Assembly (NCBI GenBank): GCA_019321725.1
Contig: CM033121.1
Coordinates: forward strand, 12,896,001 to 12,960,000
Direction of reading: 5' to 3'
Length of the DNA: 64,000 nt
Source: Paulownia fortunei
Lineage: Eukaryota > Streptophyta > Magnoliopsida > Lamiales > Paulowniaceae
The notes below the pieces were generated by a model, which saw only the letters and a program-made list of their open reading frames with translations, searched no databases and had not been told where the DNA came from. The position numbers and the translations under genes are program-made. Shown one piece after another: positions 34,168 to 46,419 of the stretch (position 1 is the stretch's first letter; every line of letters begins with the position of its first letter).

Positions 34168-36430
34168 TATTGGAGTAGTGCCCGATGAGCCAATTGATCT
34201 GGTCATCCTTATAATCTTATGAACCAATCATATCTATATTAGTATCATTCAAATAGCAATCTTTATCTTAAATTCTTTATAAGAATTAGATGAAGTCCTT
34301 TGATCATATGTAGCTATGAGACGTGGTCGCGCATATAATGGCGATTGTAGAATATGCTTCCAAGGTCATGGTGTTGTGGTCCTAAAATATTACAAGTCAA
34401 GGATCAATGAGATAGGACATAATTGATCCTGCTAAGATTTGTGCATACGATGCAAGCTTGAAAAGAGGATGCCTCGTTTCATGGACATTGGTGTGGTGAC
34501 ACTAGTGCATGTATGCGGGTATTTGTTGGGAAACAAGTATAATAAACTACCCCACCTGAAAATTCCCAATTGAAAATATTCTATTGTCGAATGAGAATTT
34601 TCTTATTATGATACTGTAAGAATTAGTCCTTGAATTTGAGATACCATGGTAACCTTGTGCATGACATGTTGCACTTTGATATATTTTTCGATTGCATACA
34701 CAAGGGGTTTATGTTAGGTGTAACATCTTCATATATGAATATTAATAAGTGACCAACAAAGGATCTATCACCTGAGGTGAATCTCTTATGTGTTTTACTG
34801 TACTTGACTCTAAAATCATTGGCCAAAGTTGGATGAAAATTAGACGTGAGGTTTTCTAAATGTTCATCATCAAGTCAAGATACTAAGAATGGATACATAA
34901 TTATTAAGCTATTGGGGTTTAGACTAATCATCCATGCTCTAGGCTCATTGAAAGATTAGATAATGGAAGGACCGTACTTGCATGGTATTCATAACTGAAA
35001 TAGATTTGCACATTCACCTAAGACTAGGAGTCATGATGTACAACTAGGTGTTTCCCATGACTTGTGGGTTCTTGGAATTAATGGGTTAATTCCAAGATGA
35101 TTAATTAATTAGATTAATTAATCATAACAATTAAATTGTTCAACTAAGTCATAAGAGTTGTGAGCGCATGCCTAGTTTAGAGTAAATTGAAGGGGTCACA
35201 TACAAATTCAGACAAATCTATTTCTTGTCTAAAAATGATTGGATTAATTTAATTAATATGATTAATTAAGTGGGGCTTAATTAATTCAAGTGATTGAATT
35301 AATTCAATTAATTAATTATTTTAATTAATTAACCTAATTGGATTAGGTAGCCCATGTTGGAACAAATAATTAATTGATCTAATCAATTATAGTAGGCTTA
35401 TTTAATTTATAAGATGAATTAACTTAATTAATTAGATCAATTAATTGAACTTAACTAATTAATTGGGCCAGGTCCATTAGGTGTGGGCTTGTAGGAAGCC
35501 GATTAGGAATTAAATAGAGATTTAACTCCTAATTAAGTTAAGGTTGAATCTTTTACTTGATTTGGAAGACTTACCTTGTAGGGATGAATTATTCACATAT
35601 AATAAGGACATTTACCTTGTGTGAACACTAGGTGTGAATACAAGGAGAGTTAAATAAGGAATAGGTATTCTTGTATGACAAGAAGACTTACCATGTGTAA
35701 GCACTAGGTGTGAACAAAAGGAAGTTGGATAAGGAAAGGATTCCATAAAGATGGAATTTGGAGGGGATATTTATATCCTCTTAGGCCGAAAATTAGGGGA
35801 TGATTTCTCCACCTTCTTGGACATTTTTTGAAGCATTTTTGGCTCCAAAATTCGTGCTCCAACCCTCTCTTTTGATGGAGAAAATTATTCTTCATCAAGC
35901 AAAAAAAATAAAAATAAAATAATGGCCTCTTTCCTTCTTCAAAAACCACCACCTTCTTATTGTTTTGATTTTTAGTTTTATGTGCTGAATGTAGAATCAA
36001 AACAAACACCCAAAACACTTGTTGTTCTTGTTCCAAACTATGAAAACCTATTCTTAGGTTAGAATAATTGAGTCGAGATCCTACTAGCATAGGAATGACT
36101 TCAAGTGGGCATTCTAGGTGTGGACATGCTTAGAGGGGTCACGCTTGGGACTCTAAGTGAATTTTTCCATGATGAGGGGTTTAGACCAAACTTGGGAATT
36201 GTTTATGGAGAGAACAATTGGATCATTGCACTCACTTCTTCAACTCGAATCAAATCAGATAAAGGTTTATGAAATCTCCCTATACTAAGTATCAAGAAAC
36301 ACACAAATGAGTAGTCATGAAAGGGTTTCAGGATTTATTTTTATTATATATTATATAATATTTATTCATTTTATTGAAAATTTTTAAATTTCACTGTGTA
36401 TATATTTTTTGAGATCGTGTGAACCCAACA
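34168..36430 (+). mobile_element. Solo copia LTR (copy 3) inside a SINE
   Basis: A 2,263-bp LTR of the same family as 20,500-22,678 and 47,470 to about 49,535, in plus orientation. It starts TATTGGAGTAGTG (from TGTTGG..) and ends GTGAACCCAACA. Flanks are TTAAG (34,163-34,167) and TAAAG (36,431-36,435), a target duplication with one mismatch. No gag or pol adjoins, so it is a solo LTR left by LTR-LTR recombination. Open frames within it, such as 35,704-36,090 minus, are not genes. Confidence 0.75.
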
Positions 36431-36435
36431 TAAAG

Positions 36436-36597
36436 GGCGGATCCACGGGGAGGGTACCTGCTTTTCGAAAGTCTACTCCAAGTGTGTATAGGCTGTAACC
36501 GCATTCGGATTTATCCAAAGGACAAACCAGGGGAGAGACCGTCCTCCCTCAGGATTAGTTGGACGAAGCCCGGATACCTGGGTTAATTAAAAAAAAT
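36436..36597 (+). mobile_element. SINE, 3' half
   Basis: The GC-richer body runs from GGCGGATCCACGGGG through GACAAACCAGGGGAGA and ends GGGTTAATTAAAAAAAA, the A-rich tail expected of a SINE 3' end. It continues the tRNA-like head at 34,030-34,167 once the solo LTR is removed. Confidence 0.55.
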
Positions 36598-36899
36598 TTG
36601 ACTCTTATCACTTTGCAATCCATTGTATATATCCTCATTAAAATCAGCCCAAGAATCCCTATTCATCAATCACTATCAAGCCTCATTGCAAAATGAAAAG
36701 AATTTATTCAAATGGAACATATATTTGCCCTCTAATTTCAACTCCTTAAATATCAAGAAATGGATTCGACCCTAAAAAAAGTTACCCTCAGTTTAAATTA
36801 TTCTTCCTTTACTTCATACAAAAAAATTACTTGAGGTAATCTTACTTCTCTAATAAAGAGGAGAATTATATTGTGAAAAACTCAGATCTTCATGCCATG
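36598..36899. other. Non-coding spacer
   Basis: No features recognised. Confidence 0.4.
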
Positions 36900-38290
36900 C
36901 TAAAGTTGTTTATGGTAGGAATAGTGTCTTAAAAGTATGTAATTGTACATTATTTACTAAATTAATAAAATAATATATTACATTTATTTTTGTACATATT
37001 GGTATACTTATGAATATCAGAAAATTCTAATTTATTAATGTGACACATAATCTTAGTATATAAGTGTTATATACGAAAGGGTTAAGATTATGAATAATAA
37101 ACTAATTTAGTCTACAACAAAATTAATTAAAGTTGAAATCTCTAATTAAATCATTATTAGTGTGATCCATTAATATTAAAAATATAATAGTTTTATTCAG
37201 ACTATTAATGTAGTGACATCTAGATGGAGGCACTTTATATAATGTAATTATATATGACTAGACCAGATGTAATTTGAATTTTTACATAATTTTTTTGTTT
37301 TCTAAATATTCAAATAAAATCAATAAATGATTATATATGGATTGACCTTAATCCTAAGTAGTAATACACTCCTATTTATTTTAGTTTGATCTTTCATTTC
37401 TTCATTAAATGTTTGTTAGTTAACATTCCTAAACACTTGCATTTTTGAGATCATATTAGGATAGGTAGCTTGGGATGTAACTTACAGATATGGAATCCAT
37501 ACCTTTTAGCGGGAAGTGAACAAAATGATTCCGTTGATTAGTTAATTATGGAACCGATTAGTAAAGCACTAAATTTATAATTTATCATAAATTGACTGTT
37601 CATTAGTGAATTAATGGTAGACAATGAACAAAATACAATTAGAGAGGTTAACGGAAAACCTAGCTCTAATTTTGAATCGTCTATTGGAGGGTCAAACCAT
37701 ATGTAATGATTATATCGATGGATTAGGTAGTGTTGTTCAGACTAAAATGTTCTATAATTACAAGAGTGCAATTCCAGATTTTAATGGCGTAATCTTGAAA
37801 TTAATAATTAAAAAATTTAACTAACTATCCAAATTTATTAGAGCTTGTAATTAAGGTCCCCAATCCACCTTTATAAACACTGTAAATGGATTTAACATAA
37901 CAAATTAAATTATCCTTATATTTGTAGGAAATATTTTTCCAGACTGGGTGTCAAATATAAATATTAAGATTACCGATAATATGTAATATTGCAGTATGGG
38001 CAATAAATAAATTTGAGATATTTATTTTGAAATTTAAAAGTATTATCTAGAATTATGAATTCTAGATAATTACGAAAAGGAAGATAAGATAACTTTCCTA
38101 ATATATATTGTTATCTTCAAATTAGAGTTAGAAAGGAATTATGATACTGGAGATTCAACAAATATACAAGGGAGATATCTTCTCCTCTTTTGGTGTTATA
38201 CATTTTTTGAGCATTGAGAATCTCAAAATTCTACTGAAATTTTCCAAGCACTCTGCTAAGCCTACTCTTGTGATTTCATGAGTTGAAAAA
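36900..38290 (+). mobile_element. Probable LTR fragment, lineage uncertain
   Basis: The stretch resembles a copia-type LTR in general layout: a long AT-rich U3, a TATA-like CCTTTATAAACACTG at about 37,868-37,882, and a following region with CATTGAGAATCTC and CTAAGC words, ended abruptly by the Athila A LTR. No matching partner LTR or coding domain is in the window. A weak open frame (37,624-37,824) is not supported as a gene. Confidence 0.35.
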
Positions 38291-38292
38291 TT

Positions 38293-40537
38293 GCTACGGT
38301 TTTAAGGTTGCAAACCCAAGTGCAAGTTGTGTCAAGTAATAAATTTCTCGTGAGTCCTACGTCGATCCACAAGGAAGTTCTTTGAAGATTTCAGAATTAT
38401 ATTTCTAAAAAAATATGGGCTTTAGGTGGTTTAGAATATATAAAAAAAATAATGTATGTTATAACTAAACAATAATAAAGTAATAAAAGTACTGAGGATT
38501 AAAGATCCGCTATTCAATTTTGGATAGAGAAATGATTATTCATTCTTTTTACCTCTTTTAATTGCCACTATTGAAATCCATACATAATGAAGGTTCCAAT
38601 GTACAGATTTTATCAAATAGCTCATGCATTAAAGTAATCATGATTTTGTCTTACTATTTACAGATTATCTCTTAACACCAACACTTGTCTATGGGACCAA
38701 ATATTTATGCACATCTTTGTGTACAACAAATCAAGGTTTCACGTTAGCGATTGGTACAGTAAAACCAAATATCTAGCTAAATGAACTCAAGTATTTGTTG
38801 TCTCATTAGTGATACATAAATCAAGAATCACCACAAAACAAGTAGGGTATAGATCAAAAATTAAAATAATATTACAACATACTTAAATATTTTCTACCTT
38901 TATAATTGTTCTTCTTCCTCCATCAAGAGGTTCACCCTTTCTCCTCAGCTAAATGAAACTCAAAAGGACATATTGAAAGTAGAAAAGACTAAAAATAAAA
39001 GAGAAATTAGATAATACATTTCTATTACTGCTAGAAAATTTACATTACTACTAAGAAATCAGAGTAATAAAAGTATTGAGGATTATGAATCCGCTCTCGA
39101 GTTTTAGATAGAGGAACAACTATTTATTCTTTTCCCATTTTTTAATTGTCACTATTGGAATCCATACATAATGAAGGTTCTAATGGAAGATGTTATCAAA
39201 TAGCTCATGCATTAAGGTAATCATGATATTGTCTTACTATTTACAAATTTTCTCTAAACACCAACATTTGTTTATGGGATCAAGTATTTATGCACACCTT
39301 TGTCTACAACAAATCAAGGTTTTACATTAGTAGTTGGTGTAGTAAAACTAAACGTCTAGCTAAATAAAATTCACGTTAGCAGTTTGTTGTGCTATTAATG
39401 ATACATCAATCAAGAATCACTACAAAATAAGTAGGGTTTAGATCAAAAATTAAAATGATAATACAACATACTTAAATATTTTTTACCTTTATAACCGTTC
39501 CTCTTCCTCCATCAAGAGGTTCACCCTTTCTCCTCAGCTAAAAGAAATTCAAAAAGGCATAATGAAAATAGAAAAAACTAAAAATAGAAGAGAAACTAGA
39601 TAATACATTTCTATTACTAATACAAAACTTACATTACTACTAGAAAACTCAGCCTAAAGAAAAACAACAATAATTTTTTTGTCCCTCTACCCCCACTCTT
39701 ACAAACTTAATACATGGCCCATTTATAGTGCTTGGAGTATGCTAGAGGCCAAATATATAATGGAGGAGTTAAACAATCATGTGCTATGCTAGTTGCCAAG
39801 AGTTGGTAAGTTGTTAGACCAAATCCTCTAAATTTTCACCTATCCAATTGAATTGAATTTTCAAGCTGGATACAGTCCGATTTTGATAATGGGTAAAGAA
39901 TACAAGTTGTAGATCTTTCTTTTTTGATATATTTTCATATATCATTTTCCAAATTAAATTATAGGATGAAAGAGATATGGTCAAATTACCGGATCATATT
40001 CAAGAGTCATCCTTCAACATCAACAGTGCATTTCAGCATGTTTGTTGACCATTTTAACATATTTTATCACCACCTTGTCTTAACAAACATGTTTATCTAT
40101 ATCTTGCGTATAAAATATCCAAATTTTAGCCCAAAATCAATTTTGGTTTAAGAGATATGAATCAATTGGTAAAATAAGTCAGGACTGGCTTAACTCTGAT
40201 CTGAATTTTTGGTAATCCATTTTGTACAGCACTTGTAATCCAACTTCTTTGATCCTTAAACATTTAGTATAGAATCCAAGGTCTACATAAAATTATAGAT
40301 GAATGACTTATCAAATCATAAGCTCAAGAATTAACCCAAAACCATTTTGAAATCAAAAGTTACGCTAGTTTCTCTAAAACTTGCACAAAAAAAGACAACT
40401 TTTAATCTCTTTTTTTATGTTGATTTCCCATTTTATTCCTAAAATAAAAATATTTTAATTGAGAGTTTTAATAAAAATTTCAAAGTGATAATAATTATAT
40501 AAATTTTAATTATTTATACATTTTTAAATGTTCATCA
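38293..40537 (-). repeat. 3' LTR of Athila element A
   Basis: The right end on the minus strand starts TGATGAACATTT (40,537), next to the polypurine tract. The left end is placed near 38,293 by comparison with the Athila B LTR, where a GTCGATCC word lies about 75 bases from the end (here about 38,371). Blocks around 38,600-38,970 match the Athila B LTRs. It contains the 584-bp direct duplication listed next. Confidence 0.65.
38479..39652 (-). repeat. Tandem duplication of 584 bp within the Athila A LTR
   Basis: The segment 38,479-39,062 is repeated at 39,063-39,652, both starting AGTAATAAAAGTA and ending in ..CAG, in direct orientation with no spacer. The copies have diverged by many substitutions and small indels. 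The corresponding part of the Athila B LTRs is single copy. Confidence 0.85.
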
Positions 40538-42404
40538 CACCCCTCAACCATCTTATTACTAGTCTATAGTAATTATAGCATAATGAAATACAATAAAAAT
40601 AAAAAGGAACATGGCATGATAATCAGAATTTTAAAAAAACCTGTAAAATAGTCTAACAATCACAAACAATCATTTGTAAGAGATCATAGATGCTATCGAG
40701 GTTTTGCATTTTTTTTAGAATTTCCAAAAGATGTTGTGCGTATATGCATTAAGCCAACCTTTTATTCCATACACCAAGATACATATATAACTTCAAAATC
40801 AATTATGAAAAGGCCTCATCACCATATCCTCATAGGTAAGTGTTTGTTATTTAAGTTGGTAAGGTATTCACTCATGGAGTTGAAAAATAGTTAAAATACT
40901 TAGGGAAATGGCTTAAATAATTTTGGACAAGCATTTAAACTAAAATTGAGTATAAGTTAGGTAGTCATAAAATTTGAAATACCTAGTTTGGCTTACCAAA
41001 ATATGCCTCAAAATTTCATTGGTTAACCTAAAAACAAAATGGTGATTTTTTTATTTTTTTTGGTTATTTTTTTGTTTTTGTTTTTGTTTTTTTGTGTTTT
41101 CTTTTATACAACATGACTCGGATGATAATAAAAGAGCAAAAGAAGGATTTATAATTATACTCACATCACTAGCTAAAAAGCAAAATATTTCAATAGAAAT
41201 AGATAACTACACTGGTTTACCCAATTCTTTTCTCCATATGCAAGGTAGACATAATTATGCATCTCAAATTTCAATGAGACCTATTCAACTGATCAATTAA
41301 AGTTCAGAATGCTTATTTTCTCAAACACTCCACTTATTCACAAAAGATGTGTATTAAAAAGTAAACAATTTAACGTGGTCAGAATTTTCAGTTATATATA
41401 TCGTAACTAATCTTTCCACAAGTCTTAGGATGTGCACAAGATTTTTTTTTCTTCAAGATAGTACCTTTAAACTCTAACAAAAAGAGGATTGCAATTAAAA
41501 ACTTCACAAACATGCCATGTTATGTAAAAAAAATAGGAGTACATCTTAAGAGTGTCAAAAGATTACCCTTTACTTTGGCCATCCTTACTCATGGTTTCAA
41601 TGGACCCAAAAGAAAACACGTTTGAATTTAAAAAAAATAGAAAAACTCACATTGAACACACAAAACATGATATCAACTATCCTCTACCCCAACATAATCG
41701 AGACATTGTCCCTAATGTCGAAAATAAATAAAAAAAGTATAGTTTAAAAGATATCACCTAAAATGTGGCTTATTGAAAAAATAAAGTTGAAACAACACAA
41801 AACACACACTATTAGTTGAAACCATTGAGGGTAATTTTCACAAAAGTCCATCCATAATGAATTAAATTTTATCTTCTCGAATTTTAAAAACCATTCCTAA
41901 GGAATGACACTTTATATTGCAAGTCCATCAAGCACATTTGTGACAAACTTGCATTTTCTTTTACCCTTCGTTTTTTTGAATATATGCTTTTACCAAAACC
42001 AGGCATGTATCTAGTAAGCAAGTTTGAAGACTTGTATGAAAACTCACCTGCTACTCTTACCTTTGCTTCAATTATCCATTGTATGTCCCTTGGGATACCC
42101 TTGTGCATAAGTATCCTTAATCTTTTAATCCTAGTATTATAAATTTTTTAAATTGCACTTTTAGGAAAAAAAGAAATTGCTTCTTGAGAGTTAGAAAAAT
42201 GTCATCTATTTTGAAAAGAATAAAAAAATATAATGAGTAAAAGAGAACTTTGTACAGAGATTTCAATTGTTTGGGAAACTGATAAGTCCAACTTTAATAG
42301 CCACAAAGTACTATTATTCGCTACTTAACCAAAAAATTAAAAAAATAAAAGAAGAAAGCCTAAAAAATGAATAAAGTTAGAGAAAATAAGCATATATACA
42401 TACA
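40538..42404 (-). other. Athila A polypurine tract and 3' non-coding region
   Basis: The bases next to the LTR on the minus strand, GGTTGAGGGGTG, form the polypurine tract. The region holds a T/G-rich low-complexity run (41,045-41,098). Sequence from about 41,450 to 42,310 aligns with 53,190-53,567 plus 54,628-55,085 of Athila B, so it is the counterpart of the B segment that carries the LOG copy; here that copy is absent. No env-like ORF was recognised. Confidence 0.6.
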
Positions 42405-43497
42405 CTAATCATAACAAGGGTTAGAAAGAAAAAGAATTTCCTTTTGTGAAAATTGATTCTCTAGAAATAGTTTGAGTCTTTGTCTATTTACTTTAAATAC
42501 ATTACCATTTCTAATATTTTCAATGTCAATCACCCCATAAGGATATATCTTTTTTACAACAAAAGAACCACTCCACCTTGATCTCATTTTTTCAGAAAAC
42601 AAATGCAATCGAGAATTATAAAACAAAACTTTTTGACCAACCTCAAATATTTTTCTTAAAATTTTATTATCATGAAAATCTTTGATTCTTACTTTATGAG
42701 TTTTAGAATTATCACATGCATCATTTCTTAATTCTTGAAGTTCAATGATTTGTAATTTGCACAATTTTGAAGTTTCATCAAGGTTGAAGTTAAACATTTT
42801 GATTGCCTAATTTTTATCTCCCTATTTGTAAGTTCAACTTTCCATTTGTTTGAGGATGATAAGGGGTTGCAACTTTATGTATGATTCCATATTTCCTCGT
42901 TGAAGTTTCAAAAACTTTGTTACAAAAATATTTTCCCCATCATTGATAATAGATCAAGAAATTCCATATCGACTTAAAATATTTTCTTTCAAAACATTTA
43001 TCACTATTTAGTGATCATTGTTTCAACAGGGAATTGTCTCGATCAATTTTAAGACATAATCTATGGTGACCAATATATAAATAAAACTAAATGATAATGG
43101 AAATGGTCCCATTAAGTCAATACCTCAACAATCAAAGATTTCAATTACTGGAATAGGGTGTAGGAGCATCATGTTTTGCTTTGAAGTAGATCCTAATTTT
43201 TGATAATTTTCACAACTTTTGCAGAAAGTGTAAGTATTTTTGAAAAGCGTTGGCTAATAAAATTCACATTGCAAGATCTTTTGCAGCAATTTTCTTTGCC
43301 AAAAAGTGACCACCATATGCTTCTGAATGACAAAATTTAACAATATTGCCTATCTCATTGTCAGGCACGCATCTTCGAAAATTTTGATCAGGACAATATT
43401 TGAATACGTGTGGATCATCCCAATAAAAGTTTTTCACCTTAGTCAAAAACTTATTTTTATCTTGGGAGTTCCAATGCGATGGCATCTTTCCTATCAT
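42405..43497 (-). pseudogene. Athila A integrase
   Basis: The zinc-binding N-terminus (43,264-43,497) reads YCPDQNFRRCVPDNE and FCHSEAYGGHF, keeping the His/Cys pattern. The core follows with LMGPFPLSF and a degraded second-aspartate box (INDGE instead of SDGG). The C-terminal block (42,405-42,797) contains KAFNFNLDE-like text, WSGSFVVKKIYPYGVIDI and FKVNRQRLK. A stretch between LTNREIK and the C-terminal block, normally carrying the YWA..YRTA segment, is missing, so there is an internal deletion of roughly 50 or more codons as well as stops. Confidence 0.8.
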
Positions 43498-43559
43498 AAG
43501 AAAATTAACAATGTCGGCGAATCAAGGTAACATAGAATTATTAAATAGTTGTTCATCAG

Positions 43560-44060
43560 GGAAACTGTCATTAATGAGTATGGTATGAAATGAGTCATCA
43601 CAAACAAGTCTTGACAAATGATCAACCACCATATTCTCTATTCGTTTCTTATCTCAAATCGTAATGTTAAATTCCTAGACTAAGGGAATCTACTTTATCA
43701 GTCTAGATTTGGCATCTTTTTTGACACAAGATATTTTAAAGTTGCATGTTCATCAAAAATAGCAACTGGTGAGCCGACAAGATAAGATCTAAATTTGTCC
43801 AATGCAAAAACTACAACAAGTAATTCTTTTTCAGTTGTTGAATAATTCAATTGAACACTATTTAATTTTACTTACTTAGTAAATAGCATATGGATTCTTA
43901 TCTTTTCTTTTTCTAAGACAACTCTAACAACATAGTCACTGACATCACACATTATTTCAAAAGGTAAAGTCTAATCTGGAGGCTACATGATTGGAGGAGA
44001 TATAAGCATGCTTTTAAGCTTAACGAAAACATTTTCACAATTTTCAATCCATTCAAATAT
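43560..44060 (-). pseudogene. Athila A RNase H
   Basis: Readable as MCDVSDYVVRVVL (first catalytic aspartate), then NYSTTEKELLVVVFALDKFRSYL and DEHATLKYL, the standard Ty3/gypsy RNase H order. Stops fall between the blocks. It lies between RT and integrase. Confidence 0.7.
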
Positions 44061-44069
44061 AGTGTTCTT

Positions 44070-44900
44070 TGTTAGAACATTACACAAAGGTTTAGATATT
44101 ATACTAAAATCTTTGATAAATCTTTTATAAAAACCAGCATGTCCCTAAAATGATCTTACCTCCTTCACATACTTTAGTATTGGCAAATTAGCACTCAATT
44201 TTAGATTTGTCTACTTCAATACGTTTTGATGAAATAAGGTATCCAGGATCAATACCAGTTGTTACCATAAATAACATTTCTCCCAATTGAGTACAAGATT
44301 CTTTTCTTCACACCTGATCAAACCTTTTTTAAATTAGACAAGTAATCATCAAATGAATTACCAAAAATAGAAAAAATCCATGAAGACTTCAAAAAAATGT
44401 TCAACCATGTTATTGAAAATACTAAGCATGTATCGTTAGAATGTAACTGGTGTATTACATAATCCAAAAGGCATCATTCGATATGTAAAAATACCAAAAA
44501 TGACATGTAAAAGTAGTTTTCTATTGATCCTCTAGTGTAATTGCAATTTGATTATACCCATAATATCCATCTAAGAAGCAATAAAATTTATGTCCCGCAA
44601 CTCTTTCGAAGATTTGATACATGAAAGACAATGAAAAATAATATTTTCTAGTAATTGAGTTGAGTTTCCTATAGTCAATGCACATTCGCCAACCAGTAAC
44701 AGTCTCAGTTGGAATTAATTAATCATTCTCATTCTTGACTACAGTAACTCCATATTTCTTTAGTACAACTTGAGTAGGACTTACCCATTTACTGTAAAAA
44801 ATAGGATAAATGATTCCATTATCTAAGATTTTAGTAGCTTCATTTCTCACTACTTCTTTCATATTAGGATTTAGCATTTGTTGCATTTCTTTAGAAGGTT
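44070..44900 (-). pseudogene. Athila A reverse transcriptase
   Basis: Blocks in order on the minus strand: ILDNGIIYPI, SPTQVVLKKYGVTVVKNEN, TGWRMCIDYRKLNSIT, YCFLDGYYGYNQI and, at about 44,371-44,395, FMDFFSIFG. The usual box is FMDDFS, so the second catalytic aspartate is phenylalanine and the enzyme would be inactive. Frameshifts interrupt the blocks. Confidence 0.75.
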
Positions 44901-45269
44901 TAGCATTTTTCTCTAGATAGATATTATGTGTGCAAATTAAAGGACTAATACATTTAATGTCAGCAATGGTCTATCCTAAAGCATTCTTATGTATTTTTGG
45001 AGTTTTGATCGATTTACCTTCTTGGGATACATCAAGTTTGAAGAAATTATTACTAAAAAAGTTTCATTCTGACCCAAATAAGAGTATTTCAAATCAAATG
45101 GCAAAGATTTCAAATCAGTCACGGGAGCTTTAATACTTAATGTAACAGATTGTACTGTTGATGATGAAAGTTCTTCAAACCTTGGCTTTCAAAAATATTT
45201 TTCTTTTACCTATAAAAATTCAGAGATGAGTATTAGAGTGTGCCTTTTTACAAATACTTTCACTTTCAA

Positions 45270-45680
45270 ATAAGTCTCTAAAGGATATGAAGAATTAGCG
45301 GTAGTAAAATATTAATGAAAAGTTCCTCGATTGAACCCACTTTAGAATACCATTCCTATAATTAATCAAAGCATTTAAAGTTGCAAGAAAAGGACAACCC
45401 AAAATGATAGAAATCTGTATATGTATATGTGCAACAGGCTCTGTGTCCAAAATAATAAAATCCACTAGAAAGTAAAACTTATCAATTTATACCAACACAT
45501 TTTCTATTACTTCTTTTAGAACTTTAATTGAAACGATCAACTAGTTAGAGTACAACAAAAGTTGTTTTAAGTTCTCCCAAACCTAATTATTCATAAACTG
45601 AGAAAGATAGAAAATTTACACAAGCACCAAGATCAAGTAAAGCACGCTCTATTCTAGTATTTCCTATGGTCATGAAATGG
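45270..45680 (-). pseudogene. Athila A protease region
   Basis: The minus strand reads FYFLVDFIILDTEPV and ILGCPFLATLNALIN (about 45,380-45,480), the conserved region after the protease active site in Athila elements. The active-site triplet itself (near 45,620) is poorly readable through frameshifts. Confidence 0.65.
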
Positions 45681-45865
45681 TTGGACAACCTGGATCTTTG
45701 TACTTGGGTGGAGTGAATTGTTGAATGATTAAACTAATACTTTCAGTTAAAAATACCTTCTTTTGTACATGATGTTTTCTTATGATTGTCCACAAATATT
45801 ATAAAAAATTTGGCATAAGAAGGATCTTGTTTGATTGTATCTAACAATGGAATATTAATCTTGAC

Positions 45866-46415
45866 TTATTGAAAAAGTTTAAAGATTTCAGAATTTGAGT
45901 TCAATTTCTGAGTTAGTTGCAATCTTTGATGAAAAGGTGATGGAGGTGAATATTTTTCTTTTTCATCATTTTCACACTTACCTTCATTGTCAACACTATT
46001 TTCATTCTTAATTTCTGAAGGTGGATTAGAAATTTTTTTCTTGGGATGAATAGTCTTGTCAACAACTTTTTCACTTTGAAGAGTTGTGACCAAATTAGCC
46101 TCCTTGACTGAATTTTCACTTGAATAAGAAATATGACACTTAATGGAAGGATTAGGTTGAGGTTGAGTTGAAAACTTACCTTTTTCCTGAGTGCACAAAG
46201 AGGCGGTTAGTGTTGAAAGTGTGTTTTTGATCTCATTGATGACTTGTGAAGTTTGATTATTGATGTTTGTTTGTTCATGCATAAATACTTGCAAAGTCTC
46301 CTCAAGAGATTTTGTATATGGAGCTAGATAAGTAGTGGAACTTGCCTCTGGGAAAGGGCAAAATAACAAGGATTAGTATAACTTGGATCCATAAGTCAAA
46401 AGTAGTTGAATGCCT
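45866..46415 (-). pseudogene. Athila A gag C-terminal part
   Basis: An open block (45,866-46,369) contains SLEETLQVFMHEQTN, a Q/N-rich helix and QEKGKFSTQPQPNP, all typical of the C-terminal linker of Athila Gag, followed by an acidic and lysine-rich stretch. The N-terminal gag domain is absent: the similarity stops near 46,415, where a Tat fragment starts. Confidence 0.75.
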
Positions 46416-46419
46416 TTCT

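Larger units (their letters stand above)
38293..46415 (-). mobile_element. Athila element A, 5'-truncated
   Basis: An Athila-lineage Ty3/gypsy element on the minus strand. From left to right it shows the 3' LTR, polypurine tract, 3' non-coding region, integrase, RNase H, RT, protease and the end of gag. The 5' LTR, primer-binding site and start of gag are missing; a Tat RT fragment begins instead near 46,420. All coding parts are broken. It is related to Athila B, most closely in the 3' non-coding region. Confidence 0.8.

Noticed and set aside
35704..36090. 128-codon open frame, minus strand
   Set aside because: Entirely within the solo copia LTR and antisense to it; no domain.
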